DNA of 64,000 nt from Gelatoporia subvermispora B (lineage: Eukaryota > Basidiomycota > Agaricomycetes > Polyporales > Gelatoporiaceae): assembly GCA_000320605.2 (NCBI GenBank), contig KB445795.1:2224475-2288474 (forward strand), written 5' to 3'. The notes beneath the pieces are model-generated. The model saw only the letters and a list, made by a program, of their open reading frames with translations. It was not told the origin of the DNA and did not search any database. This document shows, piece after piece, positions 22,894 to 35,100 of this stretch. Position numbers and translations under genes: made by a program. The first letter of the stretch is position 1. Every line of letters starts with the position of its first letter.

Positions 22894-25318
22894 ATCGGAA
22901 GAGGTGGTATGGAATGGAGTGTAGAGGAGCAGTGCGAGGAGCGGGATGTTGGGCGGACTAGCCAAGTCCGGAAGAGCGAGAGGTACAGGAACGCGTCGGG
23001 GCAGTCAGGAACTGGTCTGCCATCTTAGTTTCGAGCCGTGCTTAAGAGCCTGGAGGACTGCCCGCTGAGAGTGAGGCGCCCAGACAGCGACAAAAGGGAC
23101 CTGCAGAGACGAGCCTGGGAACAGTACAGTGCTTCTAGCGCCAGAGTAAAGCGTCATGGACCCTGAGAAGCCGAGTCGAATCCCTTTGGTTCTGGTGAGC
23201 TAGCGCCCGAGGATGGTAGGGCTGCCGTCCACCTCCTGTGCCTCGTCGCGGGACATTTCTGCCACAATTTATTGCGTGCTGGCCAGCACAGTGTCTCGCA
23301 GAACTAAGATTCTACGCAGAGTGCCTCCAATATCTGCACAGCCCCAACTGCAGAGACCAGAGTTCTGAGCAGTATATACGGAGGCAACTGCAGTAAAGTT
23401 GGATTTGCTCCCGGCAGGCTGTGGCGCACTGCAGCACGGGGTCCGTCGGAAACTTCCTTTAACGGGCGCTCTCTAAGATAACAAAGAGGCTCCTCGAAGC
23501 TCAATTTGGGCATGGCTCTCGAAAATCCGGGAAGATCTGTTCGTGCAGCTGGAATGCCGGGCGGGCGTTTCAGTCACGGGAGCGTAAGACGTAAGAGCAG
23601 AAATTGACCGGACGACTCAGACGCCGTCGTCATTCCCCAGAGCATGCGCAGACGACCCAGGTGGGCTGCATCGTCAGCTCGCGCCGGTGCTGAGCACGTC
23701 GGCTGCGCACAGATTATCCAGCGGGAGGTGGCCCCAAGGTGGCCTGGGATCGCAGAAGTGGGGCTGCCAACTACTTCCGCTATCACGGTCTGAGATGGAC
23801 TTGTGCTGTCGGCGCGAAGTACGCTCGGCCGGAGCCCAGGTAAAACATACAGTGATGCGGCTCCGCCACTGAACGTTGGTTGCTGTGTGGATTGCCAAAG
23901 TTCTCCCCCATCAGGATATGGGCGGAGGGGAACGTGACTAAAATTGTGCCGGCCTCCGAGACTTGTCAAAGTGCTGCCATGGCTGAAGGTTTATTGTCGC
24001 GTCAACAAGATCAAGCCACAGAACCTGCCAGAATAACAGAGCTGGTGGCTCGAATAGCGACGAGATCATCGAGCAGAGACTGGCCGTCCGCACGGCACCC
24101 GACTCGACGTCTCGGACAGTGTCAGGCGCTTAAGCAAAACTCCCGGCCCGGAGTCCGATCAACGGAGGGTACTAGTACTGTGTAAATGTATATGTAGTGC
24201 ACACTCTTGAGATATGCAGACGTTGAACCTTGAACGTAACCCTCCATGATGTCCCTCCTTGGGAATAAAGACATTACACACTCCCTGATTTTCAAACGAC
24301 TTGTACTGCTTTGTATCGAGCGACGCCGACGGACGAATCGACACTGATCAGACTATCAGTTGATCCGGAGCCATTGCTACTTGCTACATTGCCATCTTGA
24401 CTGCAAACCTCGTACAAATACATGCAGATGCGAATGCGCGCACGAATGTAGTTATTATAGGGTGAGCATGCAATTATATGTCTGGCATCCGGTGAAAACG
24501 TGTACTCCGGGAGTCCGCGGACGGGAGCGCCAGCGAGCCTCAGGCTGCCCCGTAATGTCTGTAGTTCGACTCAGACAGCAAGATGTAGACTCTAGAGCTG
24601 TCAGTGAAAATGGAGAACTGCCTAAGGCAGATTGCGTGCAGCAAACACAAACATCGTCCGGACCTGGAAAGCGCTGAGGCAGCTGCCGTTGCGGCCAGGC
24701 TCGACGCGTGCAGTGTGCACCTAGGCGCACCTGGCGTGGAGTCAGTTGCTGTATGTAGCGTGGCTGGGCAACGTCTTTCGTCAACGCCGTTGGCGACATC
24801 CCCTACCTCTATCCTCTTGGTCTCCGCGCTCGTGTATACCATGCATCAACACTCGCTGCCACTTGAAACAGTGCTGTACAATGTGGGGCGAGGTGTCCAG
24901 ACGCTAAAATTTAAATGCCAGGGAGGCGATCACTAAATATTGCTAGTATGCTGCAGCGAGAAACCAGCCCAATAACAGAAAAACCCGACTAATGCTTTTT
25001 GGTATGTAGCCAAGCGGCGGTCTATAGAATTCGAAGTAAATGCAGTTAGCCAGCGCGGCATACATAGGTGTATGATGCATGTCTATGGTATGTGCTCTAC
25101 ACGCACTGTGACTGCAGAATATTCGGTGTTCGGCGCCACTACCGGCCACACTGATGCCATGGCATTTGCCATTATGCGGGAGCTGAGTACCACGCGCGTG
25201 TAATGCGAGTCTGTGTCTACACGAACCTCCAGGATAGCCAGATCGAATGCAGGCAGGAGGCTGCGTGCTGGCCCGAGGACGGTAAGCACCTGCTACCGGA
25301 CGGCTGTCGTGTTCCAGG
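22894..25318. repeat. Intergenic copy A of a tandem segmental duplication (roughly 22.5-24.9 kb)
   Basis: No convincing gene. Diverged but collinear matches link it to copy B: GGAACTGGTCTGCCA at 23008-23022 and 26452-26466; AGCGCCAGA near 23139 and 26560; GCAGAGACCAGAG near 23353 and 26763; the block around GATCAAGCCACAGAACC (24009) and the matching block GACTAAGCCACGGAGCC (27158). Near 24786 and 28411 both copies carry TTCGTCAACGCCG followed by TGGCGAC. The offset is about 3.2-3.6 kb. Matches stop near 24.9 kb; the stretch 24.9-25.3 kb is unmatched. Confidence 0.65.
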
Positions 25319-26411
25319 CTACCGCGCCCACAGTGAGCGCAGCTTCAGGGGAGGCGGCTGAGGGAGGCGGGGTGGGCGGTCTGGCGGATCTGCGGCAGTG
25401 CGCCGCCGCTTCTGAGCACGTTCTTCGCGTCCCCCGGTATGTTTTCGGTGCGCACCTGAGCGATCCCTTTTCTTCTTCTGCTTCTTCTTCTGCTTCGCAG
25501 TGGGGGATGGGGGACGAGGAGGAGAAGGAGGAGGAGGGGGAGGAGAGGTGACAGCAGGGGGATGCGGCAGAAGCGGTTGTGTGGCAGGCAAGTCGGGCTC
25601 CGCTTGATTCCGCTCGAGCATGTCCACCCGCTCGGCCAGGGAGTTGAGGCGGGTGGACATTTCACGCAATAGAGAGTCGTGGGAGTCGTGGTGGTGGTGC
25701 ACCTCCGTGCGCAGTCCATGCAGCTCCGTCTGGACGGTACTGAATACGGTGACAGCGGCCGTGACCGTCGTGCGCACGTCCTCCAGACTCCCGAGGACAT
25801 CGGTCGGGCGGTCGATTAACCTACGAAACTCCAGCAACTCCTGCCTGTGATTCACGCAGAGTTGGAGGATGCTCTCAAGAGTCTCAACGGGTAAATTGTC
25901 CATATCTTGATTGTACGCCGTGGTTATCCCCGGCGCCCGCATGTCCGGATCCAGCAGCCGCATCGTACGGTGTTCCAGGGGCGGTGCCACGTCCCCCTCC
26001 CCATTTGTCGGCGACGCCGCCTCGCGCGGGGCGGACGAAGGGCCTGGTGCATTCAGCAAGGGGGGCGAGTGAGGCGTTTGGCGGGTCCGATGCGTATTAG
26101 AGCCTGTCTCCGGGTAGTGCGGCTCCGCCGTATTGATGGTGTCCAGGGCCTCGTTGTCTGTGGGGCTGGGAGGATCACTAGGGGCGGAGGAGGGGGCGAA
26201 GGAGGTGGAGGGCAGCTTGGGAAGACGGGGTGCGTGCTAGGTCAATGGGTGAGTATGATCGACGCGGCCAACCACGCGACGTACCTCGTCACAGGGCCAA
26301 TCGACATCCATGTCGTCGTATTCCTGGAGTAGGGTTCCGTCAGACATTGCACAACACAAAGGATAAGATATGATGACGGACGTTGCTCGGGCGGGGTGAG
26401 CGGTCGTGCAT
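25319..26411 (-). CDS. Chimeric coiled-coil protein sharing its 5' exons with zinc-finger paralogue B
   Basis: No known family over the main body. The start region is a diverged copy of paralogue B: ATG 26411 (MHDRSPRPSN) is followed by a 58-nt intron with the same ends and CTGAC branch, then EYDDMDVDWPCDE. A second, 48-nt intron at the equivalent position follows. After that the sequence is unlike paralogue B: HAPRLPKLPSTSF and a Pro/Ser/Thr-rich acidic region, then LPVETLESILQLCVNHRQEL. A coiled coil of about 80 residues follows (heptad-like FSTVQTELHGLRTEV, LLREMSTRLNSLAERVDMLE). Next are a polyproline stretch (SPPPPPPSPPRPPSP), a Lys block (KQKKKQKKKRDR) and a basic end (QKRRRTAAD) before the stop at 25319-25321. 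The alternative unspliced start MADQFPTPPEDL (26467) also stays open. No zinc finger is present. It looks nuclear from its basic tail; function unknown. Confidence 0.6.
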
Positions 26412-28538
26412 GGGGTTGTTCTCGGGGTGGGGAGATCCTCTGGGGGTGTCGGGAACTGGTCTGCCACTCCTTTAGGGACTTGGAGGACTCCTATCGGAAA
26501 AGAAGTGCGTGTACAGCGAAATCAGTCAAATAAATTTTATTCCGCAGCCTATTGTCCTTCCAGCGCCAGAATAGAGTTCTTTCAGCATATTTAGTCACAG
26601 TTGTCGAACTCAAGATCTAAGGGGGAAAAGATGGGTCAGAGCCTACAACGTGCGTTAGGTATCGCTATACGTCTCCTGCGCCTCGTGGCGTGGTATTATG
26701 CTGATTTTTCCCGCGTGCTGGTTAGCATACGCTGAGGCTGCGATTTCTGGCCAACTCCTGCTGCAGAGACCAGAGAATCAAGTGGAGTGTGCGGGCGCCG
26801 CTCACAGGCCGCTGCAGCAGAACTGCAGCCGGGTTGCCAAGGTGGGTGCGTCACTGGCGAGGCTTGAGATGCAATAATCGAAACTGGCTAGAGGGAGTAG
26901 ATGCTGTCTCGTCAGAGTGTATACCAGAATCCAGATGGACCGCGCTGTCGGCTCGCACTTCGGAGTGTGTCGGAACTTGGCCGTTCATATGTCCTGAGAA
27001 CGCAGAGACCGGGGCTGCGGATTCCTTTCACAGATGTGTTAGAAACGTGGCCCATCGCAACGAATGTCAGAGTCAGGGAAGGGAATAGGAGGGAGTATGA
27101 TCGCCCTTCCCCCGAACTTGTCTATCCCGGAAAGCAATTTGCTGTCGCATGAGCAAGACTAAGCCACGGAGCCAGCAATATATAACGAGGGTGCACTGGA
27201 ATGCAGAATGCATTAGCACTGAGGTGAGTGATGACGTTACCGGACTTAACCATGCCATGCACGGCAGCAGCAGCTTGGACCGCCCATCTCGATCAGGCAC
27301 CACGCTCAACCCCGGCAGCAACATGCTTGTCAAGTTCTCACTTTGATGTATTCGTCCATCGCTTGCCCACTGGCGCGTCCCCCGCCCGCTGAGTTTCGAC
27401 ATTCGCCAAGCCACGTGTACGACGCGGTACCGACAGCCCTGAAAACCATGTGTGCCGTCCTCTGTCTGGCGTGGAGTCATCCGTTTGCGGGTGGTGGAAA
27501 CAAGACCCGTGCGAGAGATGCACAGAACACTCATCTATACAGTAGCTGCGCTTTTCACCAGCAGGCATTCACGCCGCCGATACGGGCATCAGCTGTGGAG
27601 AAGGACTGGCTCGAAGAACCGAGGTCTACTGTTAGGCAAGCGCGTTGACAGTTTGATCTACTGATCAATTTCTCGATTCCATCATTTGCGTCGTCTGTTG
27701 TGTCACATGTATGTGTATAGGCCACCAGCTCCCCACGTACTGTTGCGGTTGTGCCGTACAATGTAGTCTCCCGTCCTCCGTGAAGGGCTGAAAACGGCTT
27801 CCTGCTGCTACATAAGTGATTGGTCTTCGACGATAGGCCGGCAATGCCTACTGTGGATTCTCCTTTTGCAGCATCCTTCGCGTCAAAGATGGTATGATGA
27901 GGCAAGCCGGAAATGAGATGGCTTCCGGTAGCTCGTTGACGTTGATGTTGATGTTGAATAAAGTATAAGTTCTCAGATAGGGGTAACTGAACAGGACTCG
28001 GCGCTGAATGAGCAGTGTTCCAGCTGATGGACGGTGAAATGAGGGGCGATAACGACTTGATTGTTATGGCATTGCCTCATGTATGAGACATCTAGGGGGT
28101 CCAACGGTCCCCGTCTTGATACGAGCTTGGTTGTCTAGTCTGCTAGTACGAGGACTCCTCGCGTAGAGTACCACACTGCCAGGGAGAGTACGTGAGTCAT
28201 AAGCCTAACAAAGGGAAGAGATCCAATGGGTGTCAACAGCGTCGAGACGAAGGAGGTGGGGCAGGAGCTCAACAGTATATCACCCTGCTGCACGCCGGAG
28301 CCTATTGTAAAAGTGGTGCAAAGCGCCGAGGCATGCAACCAGTACTCGCCGTTGTGGCGTTCGACGCGCGCAGCGTGACTGCCAACTGCGGTAGCGCTGG
28401 GCGACCTCCTTCGTCAACGCCGCTGGCGACGTCCTCAGCCTCTGGCCCGCTGGCTTCCACCCGTGCATGCTGCGCATGAACACCCCGTCGACGTGATATC
28501 CCTGGTTTCCCATCACTGGCCGACCGATACCCGCCGCC
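26412..28538. repeat. Intergenic copy B of the segmental duplication, ending in the HOOK promoter
   Basis: Spacer of 2.1 kb without a convincing gene. It matches copy A in the same order and orientation (see that entry). The last shared block, 28.37-28.47 kb, lies directly upstream of the HOOK start, so copy A carries a displaced piece of the HOOK promoter region. A short GTTGAY hexamer repeat lies within it. Small open frames in both copies around the shared block (minus strand, containing ALTKEVAQ or ALTKDVAQ) are similar only because the DNA is duplicated. Confidence 0.62.
27935..27956 (+). repeat. GTTGAY hexamer microsatellite
   Basis: Nearly four copies of GTTGAC/GTTGAT in tandem in the spacer upstream of the HOOK gene. 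It is absent from the matching part of copy A as far as I can see. Confidence 0.7.
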
Positions 28539-31500
28539 ATGTCCACCACGCCCGTCTCAGACATCCAGCGGAAGGAGCTGAACGCTTTCTTCTCGTTCTT
28601 CGCTACATTCGAGCTTTCGCGCCCGGTCACCACCGTCGCGGACCTCTCCGATGGAGCCGCGTTGTTTGAAGTCCTCTCCGTGGTGTGAGTAGTCTGAACG
28701 TGCGGCCGTGGCCGATTCACTCAATGTACGCGCCGTGTTCGCAGCGACGCGGAATACTTCCGCCAGCCCACCCGCCCGTCGAGCCAGCCGTCGGACAACT
28801 GGGTCCTGCGCTTCAGCTCGCTCAAACGTCTCTATCGTCTCATGACACGGTACTTCTCAGAGGTGCTGCACCAGCCGACCAGCGCGCTCGAAGTGCCGGA
28901 TCTCCAGGCTATAGCCAAGGACTACTATATCCCGGCGACCGTCATTATGTGCCGTCTCACAATTGCGATTACAGTGCAATGCGAGAAGAACAAGGATATC
29001 ATAGAGAAGATCCAACAACTCAGTGAAAGTGAGCAGCACTCGCTCATGCGCGCCATTGAGCAGGTACGCGGTGTCATCTCACGGGGGTCAGAAGGGTCAT
29101 AGTGATCTTGTGCAGGTCATGGCCAAAGTGAAGGTCTCGGGGAGCCCTGATCTGGAAGGAGCCAGCATGACTGAGTACGTGGCGCTCTAGTTGTGTCCTC
29201 CCGCCGGCTGCTGACATCCCACAGAGATGACCATTACTACCAAATCCAGTCCGAGAGGAGTCGAATCCTGTCGGAGAAGGAGACACTAGAGAAGGTCTAT
29301 CAAACGCTGCTTGAGGAGCACCGCGCTCTCCAAACGAACTACGACGACACAGTCTCCGAGAAGGATGATGCACTCGCGCAGCTCCGGCAAGCCCAACGTG
29401 AGGCGGAGAACAAGCGGGGGGACGGCCGGGGGGACGCGATCATGCGCGCCGAGATTGACCGGCTGCGCAGCGAGCTGTGAGCGCGTTTGTCTGTTATTGT
29501 CATGGTCGAGGCGGCAAGCTGACGCGTGAGGAGGGTGTTAGCCAGAAGAGCGAAGACAATCTCGCCATGGCTGAAGCAGAGCTTGACAAGCACACGGTGC
29601 TCGTGACAGACCTGACACGCAAAGTGGACGAGCTGCAGGTTCATGCTGACGAGGCTGCGCGGTTAAAAGACCAAGTAGACGAGTGAGTGCCTGGGCTTCG
29701 CCAAACACCACGGTGATTCATGATTCACGCAGGTACCGCCATGCAGCCGACAAGCTACAGAAGACTGAGAACGTCATGGAGAAGTATAAGAAGAAGCTCC
29801 AAGAAGGCGCGGATTTGCGCCAAGCCGTCAAGGTACATCATCCCTAGCTTCTGCAAGAGATTCGCACTGACGCTCCCTCTCAGGCGCTGGAGAAGCAGAA
29901 CGCGGACCTCGTCGACAAGAACGCATCGCTCGAGGAGGAGTACCGCAAGATCGCGGCGTTCCGCCCGCTGATGGAGTCGTACAAGACGCAGATCGCGGAC
30001 CTCGAGGCGAAGACGTCCACGCGGAGCAAGGAGATTGATACCTTGCGCTTCGAGCTCGAGCAGTCGAATGCGAAGCTGAAGGCCGCGCAGGAAGAGCGCG
30101 CGAAGGACTCTGAGACGCTCGAGCTGTACCAAGAGCGCGTGCGCGAGCTCGAGCTCAGCTCGCACCGGCCTGTCGCTGCGTCGCAGAGTCGCGCCGCGCG
30201 CGCCCGCGCGAGAGAGAACGGCACGGCGGCTGGTGGCGCGGACGAGCTTACGGAGGCGGAGCTGCTTGGCGAGGAGCAGCGGGACAGGGAGGAGATGGAT
30301 GAGGACGAAGACGAAGGCGCGGTGCAGGGGCTTGGCGAGGAGCTCGACTCGGCGCTGGCGGGCACGACGATGACGGATCTCAAGCTGCAGGTGCGCAAAC
30401 TGCAACGTGAGCTCGAGGCGGTGCGCAAGAACGAGGCGGACGCGAGCCGCGTGCTCGTGCTTGAGAACCTGCTCGAGGATGCGACCCGCATGAAAGCGCG
30501 CTACGAGGCGGATTATCTTGCGGCGCACCGCGAGAAGCTCGTGCTGCAGAATGATCTAGAGGAGATCCGCAGCGGGAAAGCATTGGGTGATGGGTGAGTA
30601 TTCCTTGATGGCGTTCGCAGTATGGCCGAGACTGAAAGGGCTTACTTGTATAGTGCGGAAGCTGCTATCGCCCTTCGTCAGCGTCTCAACGAGACTGTTG
30701 ACGAGCTTGACACATTACGGAAGGAACATACCGAGCTGCAGGTCAAATTCGAGGCACAAAATAAAGAGCTGACGATCGCAAAGTCCGACCGTGAGTCGCG
30801 TCGGTTCCTCACTTCATACTGTCTGCTCAACAACATTTGCATAGTCACGCTTGTCAACAAAGATCAGCTCGACATCCTCGCAAGCCTTCGGGAGTCCGTC
30901 AATGAGGATAAGGCTGAGCTTGAAGCCGAGATCAAGCGCCTCATCTCGCATAATAAGGAGCTATCTGACAAGAACAAGATGCAGCTTGAACAAATCAACG
31001 GCCTTCTCTTCGAGAAAGTCAATCTACAGAGCGAAGGCATCGACCAACGAGACAGAATGCTCCAGCGCGAGCGTGCCATTGGGTAAGTTATATAACTTGC
31101 TGTTGTGTCAGTACTTGTACTCAGTGGATATTTATTAGCGACCTCCGGGCATCATTGTCTGGCAAAGATGTACCCGAAGACATCAAGCAACGGATGCTGG
31201 GCTTGCACGAAGAGAACGTCCACCTCAAGGAGCAGTACAAGACTTCACAAGAGAAGCTTGTCAAAGCGAAAGCAGTACGTTCACTACTGATATGAGTTGT
31301 ATTGGTGCCTAAATATTTTTCGAACAGTTCATCAAACAACAAGACAAGTTGTTCAAGGAAGAGCACGCAAAGAAAGACGGGACTGCCTCGCCAGTGAGTT
31401 TCAGGGAGAGACGCTACGTGTATAATTCCTGACTTGGATATGTCTCAGGCTGCTTTCGAGGAGGCGGAAGGCAGCTACCGTTCTCAACTCAAGATCATGG

Positions 31501-31826
31501 AGGAGGACCTGGTTCGACAGAAGGTTTGTCCGACTTCGTATTTTCATCGTTCTGTAGCTGATCATCCCGACCCTCGCAGCGGCTCATGTCCGACATGACC
31601 ACACGCTACCGCCGGGAGCAAACACTAATGCTCAGCGTCATTCATACAATGGGCATGAAGACGGCTCGAGACCACCTGGGCAGCTCTCAGTCCCAGAGCC
31701 GTCCAAACCCAACAAGCTGGCTTGGGCAGCAACGAAAGAACGTGAGTCACATACTATCTCTCTCCCCGCCACCACATATAACACGGTGCTTCAACTGCAT
31801 AGCTCGGCCCAGCACTTCGTCGGTGA
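28539..31826 (+). CDS. HOOK-family dynein cargo adaptor
   Basis: Cytoplasmic adaptor that links early endosomes to dynein-dynactin and kinesin-3 for long-range hyphal transport (HookA/Hok1 family). The start MSTTPVSDIQRKELNAFFS is preceded by GCCGCC. The N-terminal Hook domain (calponin-homology fold) includes LSDGAALFEVLSVV, SDNWVLRFSSLKRLYRLM, DLQAIAKDYYIPATVIMCRL and LSESEQHSLMRAIEQVM. A central coiled coil of about 550 residues begins around DDHYYQIQSERSRILSEKE and runs to about 31.5 kb. It is interrupted by an Ala/Arg-rich and very acidic loop (GEEQRDREEMDEDEDEGA, nt 30267-30320). The conserved end reads RRLMSDMTTRYRREQTLML-type residues, SWLGQQRKN and, after an intron at 31740-31802, LGPALRR with stop at 31824-31826. 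About eleven introns. The gene seems intact and complete. Confidence 0.93.
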
Positions 31827-32150
31827 TACACTCACCTGTGCCCGCGTACATATATATCTCCTGGTAACTCTTCTTTATACGGTCTCGGAGCATCCTGTCT
31901 TAACACTCCATACCCCTGCACCTTTTCTCTGGATGGCAAACACAATTCGTTTCGTTGTATCATGCAATTCTGCACTATGCATCTGTGATACCTCATGCCC
32001 AATATCGTAGACTTATCGCGTCCCGCGAGCGGCTTTTCAGGTCGAGCTCTCCGATCATTACAAATGCGTGCGTATGCTATGAACATGGTCATCAAGGTGA
32101 GATAATAATAGAATGAACGTCTATGGGGGTGGCGGGTGCGGATGCGGCGG
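31827..32150. other. Convergent intergenic region
   Basis: 324 bases between the 3' ends of the HOOK gene and the PHD-finger gene. Nothing recognised. Confidence 0.5.
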
Positions 32151-35100
32151 TCAAGTGCTCTGTGATATGGGGCTCACAGTTGTACCCGTGTCATTGAGAC
32201 GCGAGGAGCTGGCCTCACTGGATATGCCCGCGCCGTTGGTCTCGGCTTTTGCAGGCGGCCCCCGATGCGCCCGGCGCGCGCGCCCGTAAGTCGCAGCTTG
32301 TGACTTGCGTAGTGCAGGAGAGGTATCGGGTGCGGGAATGATGCTGGACGGCGCAGATAGTACCGGCCCGTTGCCGTTCCCGAGGCTCGAAAGACGTGGC
32401 AGGCGGATCTTGAGGGACGGTGTTGCCCCACTTGGCTTAACAGCTGACGGAGGCTCAGGGGAAGCAGGGGGGAGAACTGCTTTCTTCGTGGCCGGGCCCT
32501 TCGGAGGATGACCTGGAATGGCCGAGTCTTTGCTATCTGTACCGTGTCTCTTCCTGGTAGTGTACGGCGATCCTGAGTGTTTGGAAGGCGCGGGCACTAT
32601 CGGGGCCTCTTCGGCGGAAACCGCAGCCTCAGAATCGGAAGAGAGTTCCTCGTACGCACGGTTCCGCGCAGCTCTTCGGATTGGGCGAAGGCCCACCACC
32701 GACGCTGATTCTCGTACTGGCTTCTGTCTGGGAGTGCGGCTGACCCGGCCATTTGTGGCTTCACGTCGTCCACGACTGGAGCTAGCCGTGGAGAGGGCGC
32801 CGTTAGTCTGGGGATGGGTGTGCAGTACGGGGCTCGGGGGTTCTTCCTGCTTAGGTTCTACTCGACGCCTACCGCCTCGCCTGGGCTTCGCGCTCACGAC
32901 CGGTGCAGGGTCCACATCCATAGGAGTCAGTTCGGAATCGCTGACAGGATGTTGTGCTGCGATGGCTCGTTGCCGCTCTGGCTCTGGACGAGGCAATAGC
33001 CTAGACCTTGTCCGTTTAGGAGCAACTACAGGATTTGCGGCTGGTGTGGATGCGACTGCGGAAAGGATGTTCGCTGGTGCTGCCTGCAATTCATTATAAT
33101 GAGTTCGAGGCAATCATTCTGTCGCGATAACTATGCCCACCGGAGGCCTCTGCGAGCCTGAGGCAATGAGAACCTTGCCCTCAGACGATTTCGCGCCTGT
33201 TTGCACTGCAGAATTGGTGTACAGCTTCACGGCAGACTCATGTGTGGCAGTGGCAGTCATGTCCGCACTGTGGATATCTTTTCCTAGCCGCAGACCAGTC
33301 AAGAGCTGAGGGTGCCGTGTTAGCCGGACAAGAGGTACAGAAATTGAGTGGAATCCTACATGAGCAAGTTTCACGTCTTCGACAGAGAGATATGATAATG
33401 GAGGGATAACTGAATTTGGCCCCACGCTTTCATCGAGGGAACTGAGAGACGTCAGAGGCGATGACATGGGACTGTACACCAACAGCTCAATATCACACAA
33501 GGTCGCGGAAATACGATAAGACGTACTCATCAGACTGCCCGTGACTCTTGCCAACTTTGCTCCAGAAGTCGAGTTGTATCACTCTCTCTGGAACTCGATA
33601 TCGTCTGCCGTTGATTAGGACTTCATCGACAGCGACTTTAGGCACTGGAGGGGCACTGGACTCGGACTGTATGATCTCGACGTTGCCATTATTGCGTTGG
33701 AGGGGACTTGTAATATCAATGGGTGTCGCATTCATTCGCGGGATCCGCCGCTTGGGACGCTGCGAATGCCAATGTCATGAATGCACTGTAGCGTCATAGT
33801 ACGATTATCACTCACGAGAACCTGGTCAGCGTGATTTGGACACATCCACTTCTTGCTCCAAGGTGGCATGCACGCTAACGGCGGATCCAAACAGTCAAGG
33901 TGCCAATGAAGATGACAGTAATCGCAAGTGATTATTGCGCGAGGATTGTCATGAAATGTGTTGTGATCCCGCTTCGTACGTTTGGCGGCGGGGGACGTGG
34001 CAGCGACCGCAGGGGGAAGAGCTGAGGTGCCACATTGGAAACACAGAACAGGATCGCCGTTTCTGTCCTTCAATCGATATGGATCACGATCCTCTACCTG
34101 ACCAAGACGGCTTGGAGAAGATAAGACGAGACGAGACGCGAATATGTGACACTCACTTCAAGCGCGGCGCCTTAATTTCTGACGTATCAACGTAAGCTCC
34201 TCTAGGTCCCGTGGCAACTATCTACACGTCAGGAGAATTCGCAAGTTGGTGATCAGATCAGAACGCACCGTCTTTGAAGTGTGTCTTGATTTCGTTGGGG
34301 AGCGAGTATTCCGCAGGGATTATTGTTGCAAGATGCTCAAGAAGAGGTGCTATGAACTTGAGTTTCGCTGAGATTTTGGGCGGAGGTTTCTACAAGCCCT
34401 TGAGAAATGCGTTAATGTACACAAGAAGAGGGCTCCCCGACCTGTTGATTCGTGCAAGCAGGACAATACCATCGTTCGTCGCCTTCGGGGAGATCTGAGG
34501 CTGCCATGGGGGGGTCGAGACACCACAAATGGAAAGCTCTTGGGCATCCATCACAGTACACCAACGACCCTAATGAGCGGCATGACGAACAGTGGTCCTC
34601 ATTTGGCTGCCACCCCATCAGCCAGTGAGCCAACGACAGAGACAGTTCTATGACACACTCACAAGACCTGGCCCTAGCTCAGTCATGCTCAGAGAGACTG
34701 TGTTCGGCTCCTCTTTCACCCTGACGACTACATCCTTCTCCCTTCCCTTCCCCTTATCCTTGCGTGGGGCACCTCTTCGTGTTGTGGCACTTACAGAGTG
34801 TGGCTCATCAACGTGGAACACGGAGTTTGAACGGGAGAGCATGGGATCGTCGGAGTCAATGGGTACCATGATAGTGTCTGCGTCGGTTATGATGTGGGAA
34901 GAGGACGCCACTGCCTCGTCTAGCAAGGCTACGTCTGCTGGCGGGGCGACGGCGACACCAAGATTGCGAGCGGATGCCCTCTGGGCTCGGCTGCTGGTGC
35001 TACGGGAGTAAAAGAGAGATTCGGCCACGGCGCAGCGTGACGTGTGCAGAGGGCGTGGAACGAGGCGGGTGACGAAGTCGGCCACAGAAAGTTGATAATG

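Noticed and set aside
24455..24842. Small gene in the copy A spacer, because a similar frame occurs at 28280-28720
   Set aside because: Similarity follows from the DNA duplication; frames do not share start, stop or a protein-like substitution pattern, and the second lies in the HOOK promoter.
29755..30528. Minus-strand open frame of 257 codons rich in Leu and Arg
   Set aside because: It is the antisense of the Glu/Lys-rich HOOK coiled coil; the composition is the expected mirror image.
33111..33113. Separate gene starting at 33113 on the minus strand
   Set aside because: The apparent start is a TTG, and the frame is continuous with the PHD-finger gene upstream apart from one TGA that a 48-nt intron can remove.
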